DNA of 64,000 nt from JAGWRI01 sp035700805 (GCA_035700805.1 DASSOG010000043.1:62001-126000); one strand, 5' to 3'; positions 33,427-42,329 are shown, numbered from the stretch's first letter. A program made the numbers and translations. The notes: generated by a model not told the origin, from the sequence alone.

Positions 33427-33711
33427 ATGCTGTGGTATACGATTTGGTTCTGCGTCATCTTCGTGGGTTTTTTCATCTTGCGCGGCATCGCGGCTACCTG
33501 GGTTTTCCTGATTCTCCTGCCGCAGGGCGACCGGTGTCCGTGCTGCGACGAACCCACGCTCCGCCTGCAATCCGGCTGGTGGAATCGAGTGGTTCCAGGC
33601 TTGCGCTCGAGCTGGTGCTACCAGTGCGGATGGGAAGGATTGCTCCGGAATGGCCCAGCTACGCCCGTCGTGGAACCCCGAACCACGGTCCGGAGTGGGC
33701 GCCAGACCTGA
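33427..33711 (+). CDS. Small membrane protein with zinc-ribbon motifs, uncharacterised
   Basis: A 94-residue protein with one or two membrane helices (about 3-32) and two CxxC knuckles, CPCC (about 37-40) and CYQCGWEG (about 64-71), on the cytosolic or periplasmic side. The family is not recognised. It is 27 bases downstream of the OB-domain membrane protein, likely one transcript with it. Confidence 0.65.
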   Translation: MLWYTIWFCVIFVGFFILRGIAATWVFLILLPQGDRCPCCDEPTLRLQSGWWNRVVPGLRSSWCYQCGWEGLLRNGPATPVVEPRTTVRSGRQT

Positions 33712-33712
33712 C

Positions 33713-33994
33713 TCAGCGGGCCGAAGCGAACACCTGCAGCCATTCGGGCCAGTTGCCGCTCAATTCGAAGTAGTCGTCAAAGTAGCGTAGCCCGGCTGCA
33801 TCCAATCTGGCGAACAGATCATCGAGCGCGGCGCTATAGATCGGCCCAATGATCACCAGGTCACCTTCGACCCGAAACTCATCAGCGGTCAGGCCCAGCA
33901 GGGCGTCCAATTCCGCGCGAGCCAGCCCGCTTTTCTCATATGCAACTCGGCGAATGCAGATGCTGGGCGCCTGGGCGGCAACGGGCAACGCCAT
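33713..33994 (-). CDS. Uncharacterised 93-residue protein
   Basis: ATG 33994 is preceded by CGGAGAA. The product is acidic and alpha/beta in character (ELDALLGLTADEFRVEGDLVIIGPI, then DDLFARLDAAGLRYFDDYFELSG). No family is recognised. The N terminus has a short hydrophobic run (MALPVAAQAP) too weak for a signal peptide. It is convergent with the zinc-ribbon gene and divergent from mnmG. Confidence 0.6.
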   Translation of the reverse strand: MALPVAAQAPSICIRRVAYEKSGLARAELDALLGLTADEFRVEGDLVIIGPIYSAALDDLFARLDAAGLRYFDDYFELSGNWPEWLQVFASAR

Positions 33995-34069
33995 CGGGTT
34001 CTCCGTAGATTTGGCAGTGGTCTACAAGCTAACCGGCAACATGTGTACGGTCGGGGGTATCGCAAGGCT

Positions 34070-36040
34070 ATGAGCATCGGGTTTGAGGAACAGTTCGACG
34101 TGATCGTGGTGGGAGGCGGACACGCGGGCGCGGAGGCCGCCGTGGCGGCGGCTCGTGCGGGCGCCCGCACGGCGCTCGTTACTACCAGCATCGAGACCAT
34201 CGGGCAGATGTCCTGCAACCCTGCCATCGGGGGCGTAGCCAAGGGAACCGTCGTGCGTGAAGTCGACGCCTTGGGTGGCGTCATGGGCCGTGCCACCGAT
34301 CTCGCGTCCCTTCAGTTCCGAATGCTCAACCGGAGCAAGGGCCCGGCAGTGTGGGCACCAAGGGCGCAGTGTGATCGCGGCTTGTACCGCCGCGCGGTGC
34401 GATCCCTCCTGGAGGAGCAGCCCCGATTGGCTATCATCCAGGCGACGGTGGCGCGCCTGAGCCTCGACGAGCAGGGATCCGTCATCCGTGGCATTGAGAC
34501 CATGGAGGGCCGACGGTTCGGCGCTCGTGCGGTGGTCATTACCACCGGCACATTCCTGCGCGGTCGTATCCACATCGGGACAACCACGGCATTTCCGGGT
34601 GGCCGGGCGGGTGAGCGGGCGACGGTGACGCTTGCGGAGCAACTGGAGCAGGCCGGCCTGGCCGTGGCTCGCTTCAAGACCGGAACGCCCCCGCGCATTG
34701 ATGGCCGCTCCGTGAACTACCAGACCTTGAGCCGGCAGGACTCCGAAGTTGAGTCCTTTGATTTCTCCTGGTCGCACTACTGGAAGTCCCCGCGCCGATC
34801 AGCCGCGGAGACACGCCATCCTGCGCAGTTGCCATGCTGGATTACTTATACCACGGCAGCTACGCACGCGATCATTGCGGAGAACCTCGCACAATCTGCG
34901 ATGTACGGAGGGGCCATCGGGAGCCGGGGGCCCCGTTATTGCCCGTCCGTTGAAGACAAGATCGTGCGCTTTCCCAACGCGGAGCGTCACCAGGTTTTCC
35001 TTGAACCAGAGGGGTTGGACACCGCAGAGCTCTACGTCAACGGACTCTCGACGTCGTTGCCGGCCGACGTCCAACTCCAGATGCTGCACAGTGTCCCCGG
35101 CCTGGAACAGGTGCGGATGACACGCCCAGGCTACGCCATCGAGTACGACTACTGCCCCCCGGCGCAGCTCGACTCCACCTTGCAGGTCCGCGCGATCGCC
35201 GGTTTGTACCTCGCCGGCCAGATCAACGGATCCACCGGATACGAAGAGGCCGCCGGTCAGGGAATAATGGCGGGGCTCAATGCCGCGCTGGCCGTGCAGG
35301 GCCGCTCGTCGATTGTGCTGGGACGGGAAACATCGTACATCGGGGTCCTCATAGACGATCTAGTGTCCCGCGGTGTGGACGAGCCGTACCGCCTGTTCAC
35401 GTCGAGGTCGGAGTTTCGGCTCACAGTGCGTCAGGACAACGCCATCCGACGTCTGGGACCACTCGCTCGTGATCTGGGCCTGCTCTCGGACGATGAGCGG
35501 CAGCTCCTTGATGACCGACTGGCATGCGAGGATCAGATCCTCGAGACCGCTCGGGGCACCAGCATCACCCCGACGCAGGCGGCTCCGCTGCTTGTCGCGG
35601 CGACAAGCACCGCGTTGCCGCACCCGCAGCGGGTGGCCGAGGTGGCCAGGCGGCACGGCGTGGGACTGGGTGCGGCGTTGAGCGCGGCGGGGGTGATGAC
35701 CGAATGGCCACGTGAGGCCGTGACAGCCGTGGAACTTGAGCTCAAGTACTCCGGATATTTTCTGCGGGAGCGCCAGCAGGCGGAGCAACTTCGACGCATG
35801 GCCGACTTCCCGCTGGATGCATCGCTCAGGTACGAGAGCATGCAGTCGGTCTCAATCGAGGCGCGGCAGAAGCTCGCGGCACGACGACCGGCTACACTTG
35901 CACAGGCGTCGAGCATTCCTGGCATCAGCCCAACCGACCTTCAGAACCTGGTGATCGAGACCAGGCGGCGAGCTACGGCGCCACCCAAGGGAACGGCACG
36001 GAACGACGAGGCCGGACACCCGACTCAGGTTGCCGGGTAG
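34070..36040 (+). CDS. mnmG: tRNA uridine-5-carboxymethylaminomethyl modification enzyme MnmG (GidA)
   Basis: A 656-residue FAD enzyme that, with MnmE, modifies U34 of tRNAs. It shows FDVIVVGGGHAGAEAA at the N terminus, TIGQMSCNPAIGGVAKG with its active-site Cys, FKTGTPPRIDG, and the C-terminal helical domain (GISPTDLQNLVI). ATG 34070 is preferred over a GTG at 34043 because the FAD motif follows in nine residues. mnmE is encoded at 54755, so both partners are in the window. The C-terminal 25 residues are an Arg/Thr-rich extension. Confidence 0.96.
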   Translation: MSIGFEEQFDVIVVGGGHAGAEAAVAAARAGARTALVTTSIETIGQMSCNPAIGGVAKGTVVREVDALGGVMGRATDLASLQFRMLNRSKGPAVWAPRAQCDRGLYRRAVRSLLEEQPRLAIIQATVARLSLDEQGSVIRGIETMEGRRFGARAVVITTGTFLRGRIHIGTTTAFPGGRAGERATVTLAEQLEQAGLAVARFKTGTPPRIDGRSVNYQTLSRQDSEVESFDFSWSHYWKSPRRSAAETRHPAQLPCWITYTTAATHAIIAENLAQSAMYGGAIGSRGPRYCPSVEDKIVRFPNAERHQVFLEPEGLDTAELYVNGLSTSLPADVQLQMLHSVPGLEQVRMTRPGYAIEYDYCPPAQLDSTLQVRAIAGLYLAGQINGSTGYEEAAGQGIMAGLNAALAVQGRSSIVLGRETSYIGVLIDDLVSRGVDEPYRLFTSRSEFRLTVRQDNAIRRLGPLARDLGLLSDDERQLLDDRLACEDQILETARGTSITPTQAAPLLVAATSTALPHPQRVAEVARRHGVGLGAALSAAGVMTEWPREAVTAVELELKYSGYFLRERQQAEQLRRMADFPLDASLRYESMQSVSIEARQKLAARRPATLAQASSIPGISPTDLQNLVIETRRRATAPPKGTARNDEAGHPTQVAG

Positions 36041-36180
36041 GAACAGCCCTTGTGTGCGGTACCGCGGCAGCCAATGGCACGATGGAATAGTAGCTGATTA
36101 CGAATAAAAAGAAGCTAATAGTAGCAATGCGGTACTTTATACATAAGGCTGCGACAGGTCTTACCCCACAGGAGGAGTCG

Positions 36181-36906
36181 ATGCGCTACCGATTTCGTGC
36201 GGTCCTGAGCGTTGCACTGGCTATGGGTTTTGGGGGCCTGGCAACCAGCCCCCTGCTCGCGCAGGAGGAGACCAGAGCCTACGTCACCGTGGCGGCGAAC
36301 GGTGCAGTCACGAACACTCCCGACCGAGCCCGGATTCAGTTGTCCGTCGAGACTCGCGCCGCCACGGCGTCCGTGGCGGTGCAGGAAAATGCCGCGCGTC
36401 AGTCTGCCGTTATTCAGGCGCTGCGGAAGCTGGGAATCCGGGACAACCGGATTTCTACCGAAGGCTACGCGGTCATGCCGGAAACCAGGACGGGCAAGGA
36501 AGACCAGACACCGAGGATCGTGAGCTACCTGGTGAGTAACACCATCGCTGTCTCGTTGGATAGCGCCTCAGGAGTCGGCAAGGTTCTGGACACCGCAATC
36601 GAGAGCGGGGCAAACAGCGTGTCCTCAATCTCATTCTATCTGGCGGACGCAGAGGGTGCCTATCAGCAGGCCATTGCAAGCGCGGTAAAGAACGCACACG
36701 ATCAGGCACTCGTCATGGCTCAGGCCGCTGGCGGTCGTCTCGGCCCGTTGGTCGAGCTGACCACCACAAGCCAGAACCGGCCAAGTCCGGTGGCGCGAGC
36801 GGAGCGCTTTATGGGAATGGCCGCAGCGTCCACACCAGTAATGGCGGGCGAGCAAACAACGAGCGCCTCAGTCACTGGCAAGTGGGTTTTCATACAAAAC
36901 CGGTGA
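36181..36906 (+). CDS. SIMPL-domain (DUF541) periplasmic protein
   Basis: ATG 36181 follows AGGAGG; upstream in-frame codons lack a site. A signal peptide (about 5-28, LLAQ) is followed by a SIMPL/DUF541 domain: YVTVAANGAVTNTPDRARIQLSVE, LGIRDNRISTEGYAVMP and the Ala/Gln helix AVKNAHDQALVMAQAAGGRLG, about 240 residues. Bacterial members are periplasmic or outer-membrane and linked to oxidative stress; no catalytic residues are known. It occupies the place where rsmG often lies between mnmG and parA. Confidence 0.88.
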   Translation: MRYRFRAVLSVALAMGFGGLATSPLLAQEETRAYVTVAANGAVTNTPDRARIQLSVETRAATASVAVQENAARQSAVIQALRKLGIRDNRISTEGYAVMPETRTGKEDQTPRIVSYLVSNTIAVSLDSASGVGKVLDTAIESGANSVSSISFYLADAEGAYQQAIASAVKNAHDQALVMAQAAGGRLGPLVELTTTSQNRPSPVARAERFMGMAAASTPVMAGEQTTSASVTGKWVFIQNR

Positions 36907-36923
36907 ATTGGCACTTAATGCGA

Positions 36924-36939
36924 TGTTCCACGTGGAACA
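36924..36939. other. parS: parS centromere site
   Basis: TGTTCCACGTGGAACA differs from the classical parS core TGTTTCACGTGAAACA only by a symmetric base pair, and the dyad extends to a perfect 24-bp palindrome at 36920-36943. It lies 80 bases before parA, in the normal place for ParB nucleation. Confidence 0.9.
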
Positions 36940-36954
36940 TCGCGCGAACTTATC

Positions 36955-36983
36955 GGGCGCTTGGCTGTTCTGGCCAAGCGCCC
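36955..36983 (+). terminator. Rho-independent terminator between the SIMPL gene and parA
   Basis: GGGCGCTTGGC (36955-36965) pairs with GCCAAGCGCCC (36973-36983) in an 11-bp perfect stem followed by TTTATATT. It ends 35 bases before the parA GTG, so it either ends the mnmG-SIMPL transcript or attenuates parA transcription. Confidence 0.75.
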
Positions 36984-37018
36984 TTTATATTCCCGCCTCA
37001 ACCTCAGCACCCCCACAA

Positions 37019-37858
37019 GTGACCAGAATTATCGCAGTTGCCAACCAGAAGGGCGGGGTCGGCAAAACCACCACCGCTGTAAACCTCGCCGCCAGCCTGG
37101 CGGCTGCCGAACAGCGGACCCTGCTCGTGGATGGAGACCCGCAGGGCAATGCGACAAGTGGCATTGGGATCCAAGGCAATCAGCTTTCCTCCTCCGTCTA
37201 CGACGTCCTGCTCGGCGACGTCGTAGCCGCTGACACGATCCAGGCGGGCGTGCAGTTCAGGAAGCTCGATGTCCTGCCTGCGACCCCCGACCTGGCGGCT
37301 GCCGAGGTAGAGCTGGCCCCGCAGCCTAACCGCGAGCGAATGATGCGCTCTGCCCTGCAGTCCGTACGGGACAATTATGACTATATTCTTATAGACTGCC
37401 CACCGTCACTCGGCCTCATCACGCTCAACATGCTGGTCGCCGCGGATGCATTGTTGATCCCGCTGCAGTGCGAGTACTACGCGTTGGAAGGGCTGTCGCA
37501 GCTGCTCAACACCTTCCATTTAGTACAGCAGAATCTGAACCCGGCGCTGGTGATCGACGGCGTACTGCTCACCATGTATGACGCGCGTATCAATCTCTCC
37601 CGCCAGGTTGCTGCCGATGCCCAGGAATACTTTGGGCCCAAGGTCTTTGACGCGATCATCCCGAGAAACATCCGTTTAGCAGAAGCTCCCAGCTTCGGCA
37701 AGCCCATCATCCTCTATGACATCGCTTCCGCCGGCGCACAGGCCTATCTCAAGGTCGCAAACGAGCTCATGCAGCGCGTCTCCCAATCCACCACCACAGC
37801 CGCCAGCGGCGCCACACCGCTGAACCCTGCTGGTGGCCCGACCGGCTCGGCGTCGTGA
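37019..37858 (+). CDS. parA: Chromosome-partitioning ATPase ParA (Soj)
   Basis: A 279-residue P-loop ATPase that drives segregation of parS-ParB complexes. It shows IIAVANQKGGVGKTTTAVNLA (deviant Walker A with signature Lys), DGDPQGNATSG and IDCPPSLGLITLNML. GTG 37019 starts exactly at the conserved VTRIIAVANQKGG; the longer frame runs across parS and the terminator and is rejected. The C-terminal 25 residues are Ser/Thr/Ala-rich. parB follows 46 bases on. Confidence 0.96.
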   Translation: MTRIIAVANQKGGVGKTTTAVNLAASLAAAEQRTLLVDGDPQGNATSGIGIQGNQLSSSVYDVLLGDVVAADTIQAGVQFRKLDVLPATPDLAAAEVELAPQPNRERMMRSALQSVRDNYDYILIDCPPSLGLITLNMLVAADALLIPLQCEYYALEGLSQLLNTFHLVQQNLNPALVIDGVLLTMYDARINLSRQVAADAQEYFGPKVFDAIIPRNIRLAEAPSFGKPIILYDIASAGAQAYLKVANELMQRVSQSTTTAASGATPLNPAGGPTGSAS

Positions 37859-37904
37859 CCCTGTCCACATACTTCTCCTCTTCTCATCTCCCTGGTTGGC
37901 CTTC

Positions 37905-38873
37905 GTGACACCAGACAAACCCCGGCGTCTCGGTCGCGGACTGGAAGCCCTCATCGGAAGTAGCCAGGCACCTCGCGCTTCGTCTCCCAGTTCAGATGCG
38001 CCCGCTGCTAATGAGCTTCGGCGTGTCCCGCTTGCGCAGATTCGCGCCAACCCGTTCCAGCCGCGACGAGATTTTGCAGAGGCAGACCTGACCGAGTTGC
38101 GCGCCTCGCTTGCCGCGTCGGGAATGCTCCAACCTGTTGTGCTCCGTCCGGCACCAGGTGGCAATGGCTTTGAGCTCATTTCGGGTGAGCGGCGGTTCCG
38201 GGCGGCCAGCCAGCTCGGCTGGCCGGACATCCCCGCACTCGTGCGGGATGCGGACGAGCGAACGATGCTTACGCTCGCCCTGATCGAGAATCTGCAGCGC
38301 GCCGACCTGAATGTTGTCGAGGAAGCCCGCGGGTATGACCGCCTGCATCGCGACTTCCAGCTCACACATCAGCAGATTGCCGAGGCCGTGGGCAAGGACC
38401 GCTCAACGGTCTCCAACCTGCTGCGCTTGCTCGCGCTACCCGTCCCGGTGCTCGAGTTGCTGGAGCGAGGCACGCTGACCATGGGTCACGCGCGCGCCCT
38501 GCTTGCCGTGGCGGACCTGGAAGTCGCCGCCCGCCTCGCGGCAGATATCGCTGCGGCAGGACTGAGCGTGCGTGAAGCGGAGCGCCGCATCCGGGCTCTC
38601 ACGACTGCCGGAAAACAGTCGACCGGCCACGGTACCGGCAGGGCAGCAAACGGGGTGGCGGGCGCTGGAGCTTCCGGACACGGTACAAGCACCCAGCAAG
38701 GTCCGGAGCTCAAGCAGGTGGAGGATCGGCTGAGGAAAAAGCTCCAGACTGATGTTCGTGTGCGAGCAGCAGCGGGTTCTACCAAGGGAACCATTGAAGT
38801 CTCGTTCTATTCCGTTCAAGACCTGGATCGACTGCTGGACCTCCTGCTGGGGCCACCACGGGTTGGAGATTAG
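37905..38873 (+). CDS. parB: Chromosome-partitioning protein ParB (Spo0J), CTPase
   Basis: A 322-residue protein. The N-terminal ParA-stimulating segment KPRRLGRGLEALIG is followed by the CTP-binding domain with the GERRFRAA box (about 91-98), the central helix-turn-helix (LTHQQIAEAVGKDRSTVSNLLRLL, about 148-171), a Gly/Thr linker (about 225-265) and the dimerisation domain. GTG 37905 is chosen because the family starts there. It loads at parS 36924-36939 and spreads as a clamp. Confidence 0.95.
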   Translation: MTPDKPRRLGRGLEALIGSSQAPRASSPSSDAPAANELRRVPLAQIRANPFQPRRDFAEADLTELRASLAASGMLQPVVLRPAPGGNGFELISGERRFRAASQLGWPDIPALVRDADERTMLTLALIENLQRADLNVVEEARGYDRLHRDFQLTHQQIAEAVGKDRSTVSNLLRLLALPVPVLELLERGTLTMGHARALLAVADLEVAARLAADIAAAGLSVREAERRIRALTTAGKQSTGHGTGRAANGVAGAGASGHGTSTQQGPELKQVEDRLRKKLQTDVRVRAAAGSTKGTIEVSFYSVQDLDRLLDLLLGPPRVGD

Positions 38874-38964
38874 ACAAGCAGTTTCCGTAATACGTTTGTT
38901 TGTTTTGCTGTCGCCTCTTGACTAATCAACACGTGTAACATTTTGTGAAATAATCAGTAACGCG

Positions 38965-39174
38965 ATGGATGCACGTGGCAGACAAAGGTTTCTTCTGTCA
39001 TTTTTCGCGTGCTTCTGTCTGGCAGGCGGCTACCAATCCACGGATCAGGATTCTTCTGCACGCAGCTCCAAGGGCTTCCCGGCAGCCCTCCGCACCAGCG
39101 TGGATTTCGTCCGCGCCCGAACGCCGGCCGGCCTGATCACTGCGATCCCATCCCTCACGCTCCAACACCCATGA
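38965..39174 (+). CDS. Possible 69-residue upstream reading frame with a hydrophobic leader
   Basis: ATG 38965 opens a frame whose stop TGA overlaps the Nif3-like ATG (ATGA). Residues 10-22 are hydrophobic and Cys-containing (LLSFFACFCLAGG), like a signal sequence, but the rest is compositionally ordinary. There is no ribosome site. The frame may be a real coupled leader gene or chance; I favour chance. Confidence 0.25.
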   Translation: MDARGRQRFLLSFFACFCLAGGYQSTDQDSSARSSKGFPAALRTSVDFVRARTPAGLITAIPSLTLQHP

Positions 39175-39944
39175 CCACACTGGCGGACTGCGTCCAGCAT
39201 CTGGACACTGCACTCCAGACCGCGGAAGTCCCGGACTATGACGGAGCGGTGAACGGGCTCCAGCTCCAGAACTCCGGCACAGTGGCGCGCGTAGCCACGG
39301 CCGTGGACTTCTCCATTCATACTGTTCAGGGCGCCGTGGACGCGGGGGCCCAGCTCCTGCTCGTGCATCACGGCATGTTCTGGGGTGGGGCGCAATCGCT
39401 CGTCGCACACCGATACCACCGCCTGAAGCTCGCCATTGATAGCGGCCTCGCCGTATACTCGTCTCACCTGCCACTCGACCTCCACCCGACGCTCGGCAAC
39501 AACCGGCTCCTGGCCAAGGCAATGGGGCTGCAGCCGGATGGAGGGTTCGGCAGATATCACGGGATTGAAATCGGGGTCTGTGGCCAGTGCGAAATCGCGA
39601 CGATGGACCTGTTCGCCAAGGTGCGAGGTTTTGTGGAGCCCCTGGGCAGCACCCTGGTCACCACGCCCGTTGACGCGAGTCGCCGCACCCGTACCTGGGC
39701 GGTGCTGACAGGTGCGGGGGCTTCCAGTGAAACGCTGCATGAGGCACTGGTACGCGGCATTGACACGCTGGTGGTCGGTGAGGGACCGCACCACACCGCC
39801 GTGGAAGCCGCCGAGCTGGGGATCGCGGTGGCATACGCTGGTCACTACGCCACCGAGACTTTGGGCGTGCAGGCGCTGGCGCAGGAACTGGAACGCACCT
39901 TCTCCCTCCCCTGGACTTTCATCCATCGGCCCACCGGCCTGTGA
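39171..39944 (+). CDS. Nif3-like dinuclear metal protein (YbgI/GTP cyclohydrolase I type 2 family)
   Basis: A 257-residue protein. It shows DGAVNGLQLQNSG, the metal-binding LLVHHGMFW (His pair), VYSSHLPLDLHPTLGNN and the C-terminal GHYATETLGV. The order matches the Nif3 family, which forms toroidal hexamers with a two-metal centre. Activity in bacteria is not settled. ATG 39171 overlaps the stop of a possible small upstream frame. The UMF1 transporter follows 60 bases on. Confidence 0.92.
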   Translation: MTTLADCVQHLDTALQTAEVPDYDGAVNGLQLQNSGTVARVATAVDFSIHTVQGAVDAGAQLLLVHHGMFWGGAQSLVAHRYHRLKLAIDSGLAVYSSHLPLDLHPTLGNNRLLAKAMGLQPDGGFGRYHGIEIGVCGQCEIATMDLFAKVRGFVEPLGSTLVTTPVDASRRTRTWAVLTGAGASSETLHEALVRGIDTLVVGEGPHHTAVEAAELGIAVAYAGHYATETLGVQALAQELERTFSLPWTFIHRPTGL

Positions 39945-40004
39945 TCCCACCGGTGGAGTTCAGGCGCTAGCACCGCCCATGCCTGCCTTCCGCGAGAATC
40001 CTGC

Positions 40005-41429
40005 GTGACTCACCACAAGCTCAGCGAGGCCCCTGTGCGCGCACCGCGCCGGGAGTGGATCAGTTGGGTGTCGTACGATTTTGCGAATACGATATTCGCC
40101 ATGAACGTGACCACCCTGTATTTCTCCGTGTGGCTCGTGAGCGACCTGGGCGCGTCGAATACCATGTACGCCGCTTCCAGCGCACTCGCCGCGCTCCTGG
40201 TGGTCCTAGCCATCCCAATCCTCGGGGCCGTATCCGACGTCCGTCGACGCCGGAAGCCGTGGGTGGTGGGATTCACGCTGGCGTGCTGCGCGGCGTGCGT
40301 GGCCATCGGGATCCTGGGACAGACGGTGGTTCCACTTACCGGCGCTGAAGTGCGCGGCGCCATGCCGGCACCAGAGACGTGGACCCCGGGTTTCCACCAA
40401 TTGAAGTGGGTGCTGCTCGCGTTCGTCATCGCCAACACCGCCTACCAGGCAGCGCTTCCGTTCTACAACGCCATGATGCCGGATCTCGTACCAGGCGCCG
40501 AGCAAGGCTGGTTGTCCGGATTCGGGACGGCGATGGGATATGTCGGTTCCATTGTTGGAGTGCTGCTCGTGGTCCCATTCTTCAACCACGCCCTTCCCGT
40601 GGTGGGACCCATCAGCGCCGGCGTCATGGACCGGCTGCACGCAATAGTTCCGTTCACCAGGCATGGGGGCCGAGTGTCAACTTTCGTGCCCACCGGCCTG
40701 CTGTTCCTGCTGTTTTCGCTTCCGTTGTTCCTGTTCTGCCGCGACCGGGCACCGGCAGTGACACCAACCCGGATTGCGTGGCGGCGCGCCTTTGTGGATG
40801 TGATTCACACCATCCGCGACAGCCGGCGGTATCCTGGAACCCTCCGGTTCATCCTCACCTCATTTCTCTACCAGGACGCCATCGGAACGATCGTCAGCTT
40901 CATGGCGCTTTACGCTGTCGAAGCGGTCGGGTTCAGGCGGGGATCGGAGACGACGCTCTTTCTTGTGCTCACTATTCCGGCCATCTTCGGCAGTTACGTC
41001 GTCGGATGGCTGGTTGACCGCCTCGGGGCGCGCCGCGCACTACAACTGACGCTGATGAGCTGGACCCTGCTCCTCATCGGCCTCATTCTGGTCCCGTCGC
41101 AAGCCATGTTCTGGGGGCTCGGCCTCTGCATCGGGTTTGTCTTTGGTGGGGTACCAACGGCGGAGCGACCAGTACTGCTGAGTCTGGTGCCACAGGAGGA
41201 GGCCGGTCGCTACTTCAGCCTTATGTTGCTCTCTGCCCGTGCGGCCGCGGTGGTTGGTCCTCTCCTCTGGGCAGTCACCGTCGATACGCTGACGCCGAGC
41301 ATGGGGAAGGGGATCGCGTATCGCGCGGCCGTCGGAACCATCACCGTGATGTTCGCCTTGGCGGTGATACTCCTGCGCAAGGTGCCAGCCCGACCGGTCG
41401 CAACACGGGTACCATCCAGCAGCCCGTAG
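40005..41429 (+). CDS. MFS transporter, UMF1/Atg22-like family
   Basis: A 474-residue inner-membrane protein with about 12 hydrophobic helices. The family start EWISWVSYDFANTIFAMNVTTLYFSVWL and the LPFYNAMMPDLVP and ERPVLLSLVPQEEAGRYF segments identify the UMF1 family (Atg22-related), thought to export small solutes such as amino acids; the substrate is unknown. GTG start at 40005. A charged interhelical loop (SDVRRRRKPW) follows helix 2 as in MFS carriers. Confidence 0.9.
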   Translation: MTHHKLSEAPVRAPRREWISWVSYDFANTIFAMNVTTLYFSVWLVSDLGASNTMYAASSALAALLVVLAIPILGAVSDVRRRRKPWVVGFTLACCAACVAIGILGQTVVPLTGAEVRGAMPAPETWTPGFHQLKWVLLAFVIANTAYQAALPFYNAMMPDLVPGAEQGWLSGFGTAMGYVGSIVGVLLVVPFFNHALPVVGPISAGVMDRLHAIVPFTRHGGRVSTFVPTGLLFLLFSLPLFLFCRDRAPAVTPTRIAWRRAFVDVIHTIRDSRRYPGTLRFILTSFLYQDAIGTIVSFMALYAVEAVGFRRGSETTLFLVLTIPAIFGSYVVGWLVDRLGARRALQLTLMSWTLLLIGLILVPSQAMFWGLGLCIGFVFGGVPTAERPVLLSLVPQEEAGRYFSLMLLSARAAAVVGPLLWAVTVDTLTPSMGKGIAYRAAVGTITVMFALAVILLRKVPARPVATRVPSSSP

Positions 41430-41433
41430 ACGA

Positions 41434-41724
41434 TCAGCGTTTCGGCGGCAGGTAAGGACCCCCAAGGTCCCAATGCCAGGCGTCTCGCCGCTCACCAGTC
41501 CGTGGGTCACGCAATGGCTTGAACTGCAATCGCGATTCTGGCAATCCAGCACGAACGCCGTATTCCAGCAGTCGATCACGGTTTGTGGACACCAGATGCG
41601 CCATGGGTCGCCCCTGCCATCTATGGCGATGCAGCCACAGGCCACCGTCCATCGCGTAGATCATCCCGTCGCGCCGAGCGGCAAACTCCCGATAACCGAT
41701 TCCGTATGTATCGTGAACAGCCAA
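41434..41724 (-). CDS. DUF4031-like small protein
   Basis: A 96-residue protein. MIYAMDGGLWLHRHRWQGRPMAHLVSTNRDRLLEYGVRAGLPESRLQF and the closing WHWDLGG resemble DUF4031 proteins (VD..W..RG..W.HL.AD..ELH.FA..LGL..HYD). The likely start is ATG 41724, with ATG 41664 (MIYAMDG) as a shorter alternative. Function unknown. It is convergent with the UMF1 gene, four bases apart. Confidence 0.65.
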   Translation of the reverse strand: MAVHDTYGIGYREFAARRDGMIYAMDGGLWLHRHRWQGRPMAHLVSTNRDRLLEYGVRAGLPESRLQFKPLRDPRTGERRDAWHWDLGGPYLPPKR

Positions 41725-41744
41725 TGGCGTCAGCGACCGGTGGA

Positions 41745-42128
41745 CTACTGACAGGCGACCTGACCCGCGGACGTTGCGGGGGCAACTGGGGCCACCTCAC
41801 CAAAGAATATGCTGCACAGGTGCGGGTAGGCGTTCGGGTGCGTGGATGTCGCACCCCATCCAGTACCATCTGCTTCCGGAATCGTGATGATCACGCCGGG
41901 GGATGGGGTGAATTCGAGGGAATCCAGTTCGGTCGTATAGGTCTGATGCGAATACAGGTAAACCTCCTCTGCGATCGCAAGATGACGAAGATCGCTCTTC
42001 ATCGAGGCCATGTACGCTTTTCCCTTGATTTCCCGGAATCTGGGTATCGCAATGGCCGCGAGGATTCCAATCACCACGATAACAACCAGCAGCTCGATGA
42101 GCGTGAACCCGAGACGTTGGTGGCGCAT
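41745..42128 (-). CDS. Type IV pilin / pseudopilin-like protein
   Basis: A 127-residue prepilin. The leader MRHQRLG ends at the prepilin peptidase site (G7|F8), followed by the class-III N-terminal helix FTLIELL through about residue 33 with the key Glu12. The globular part is small (about 38-127), with a paired Cys (CSIFFG...QVAC) that could close a D-region loop. No other pilus gene is adjacent, so it is an orphan major or minor pilin or a type II secretion pseudopilin. Confidence 0.9.
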   Translation of the reverse strand: MRHQRLGFTLIELLVVIVVIGILAAIAIPRFREIKGKAYMASMKSDLRHLAIAEEVYLYSHQTYTTELDSLEFTPSPGVIITIPEADGTGWGATSTHPNAYPHLCSIFFGEVAPVAPATSAGQVACQ

Positions 42129-42191
42129 GAGCCCCGCGCGAGAAGGAGGGGAAAACGGAAAGCTGGTACCTTCGAATAAGGTACTTGCTGA

Positions 42192-42206
42192 GCAAGGCCG
42201 GTGCCG
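42192..42206 (-). promoter_or_regulatory. Sigma-54-like -24/-12 element before the pilin gene
   Basis: Read leftward, GGCAC-N5-TTGC (CGGCACCGGCCTTGC) has GG and GC elements ten bases apart. It lies about 64 bases upstream of the pilin ATG (42128), a position typical of sigma-54 pilin promoters. The match is partial and binding is inferred. Confidence 0.4.
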
Positions 42207-42329
42207 AGGTCTGACAAGCTGGCTAAGATGTTACCGCATCGATGGTTACGCGCTTTTTAAACAATCCTTAGTTCGCCGCCAGCAGCGACGAACCGCGTGA
42301 ATTATGGCGAAATGCGAGGGTCCAGCCGG

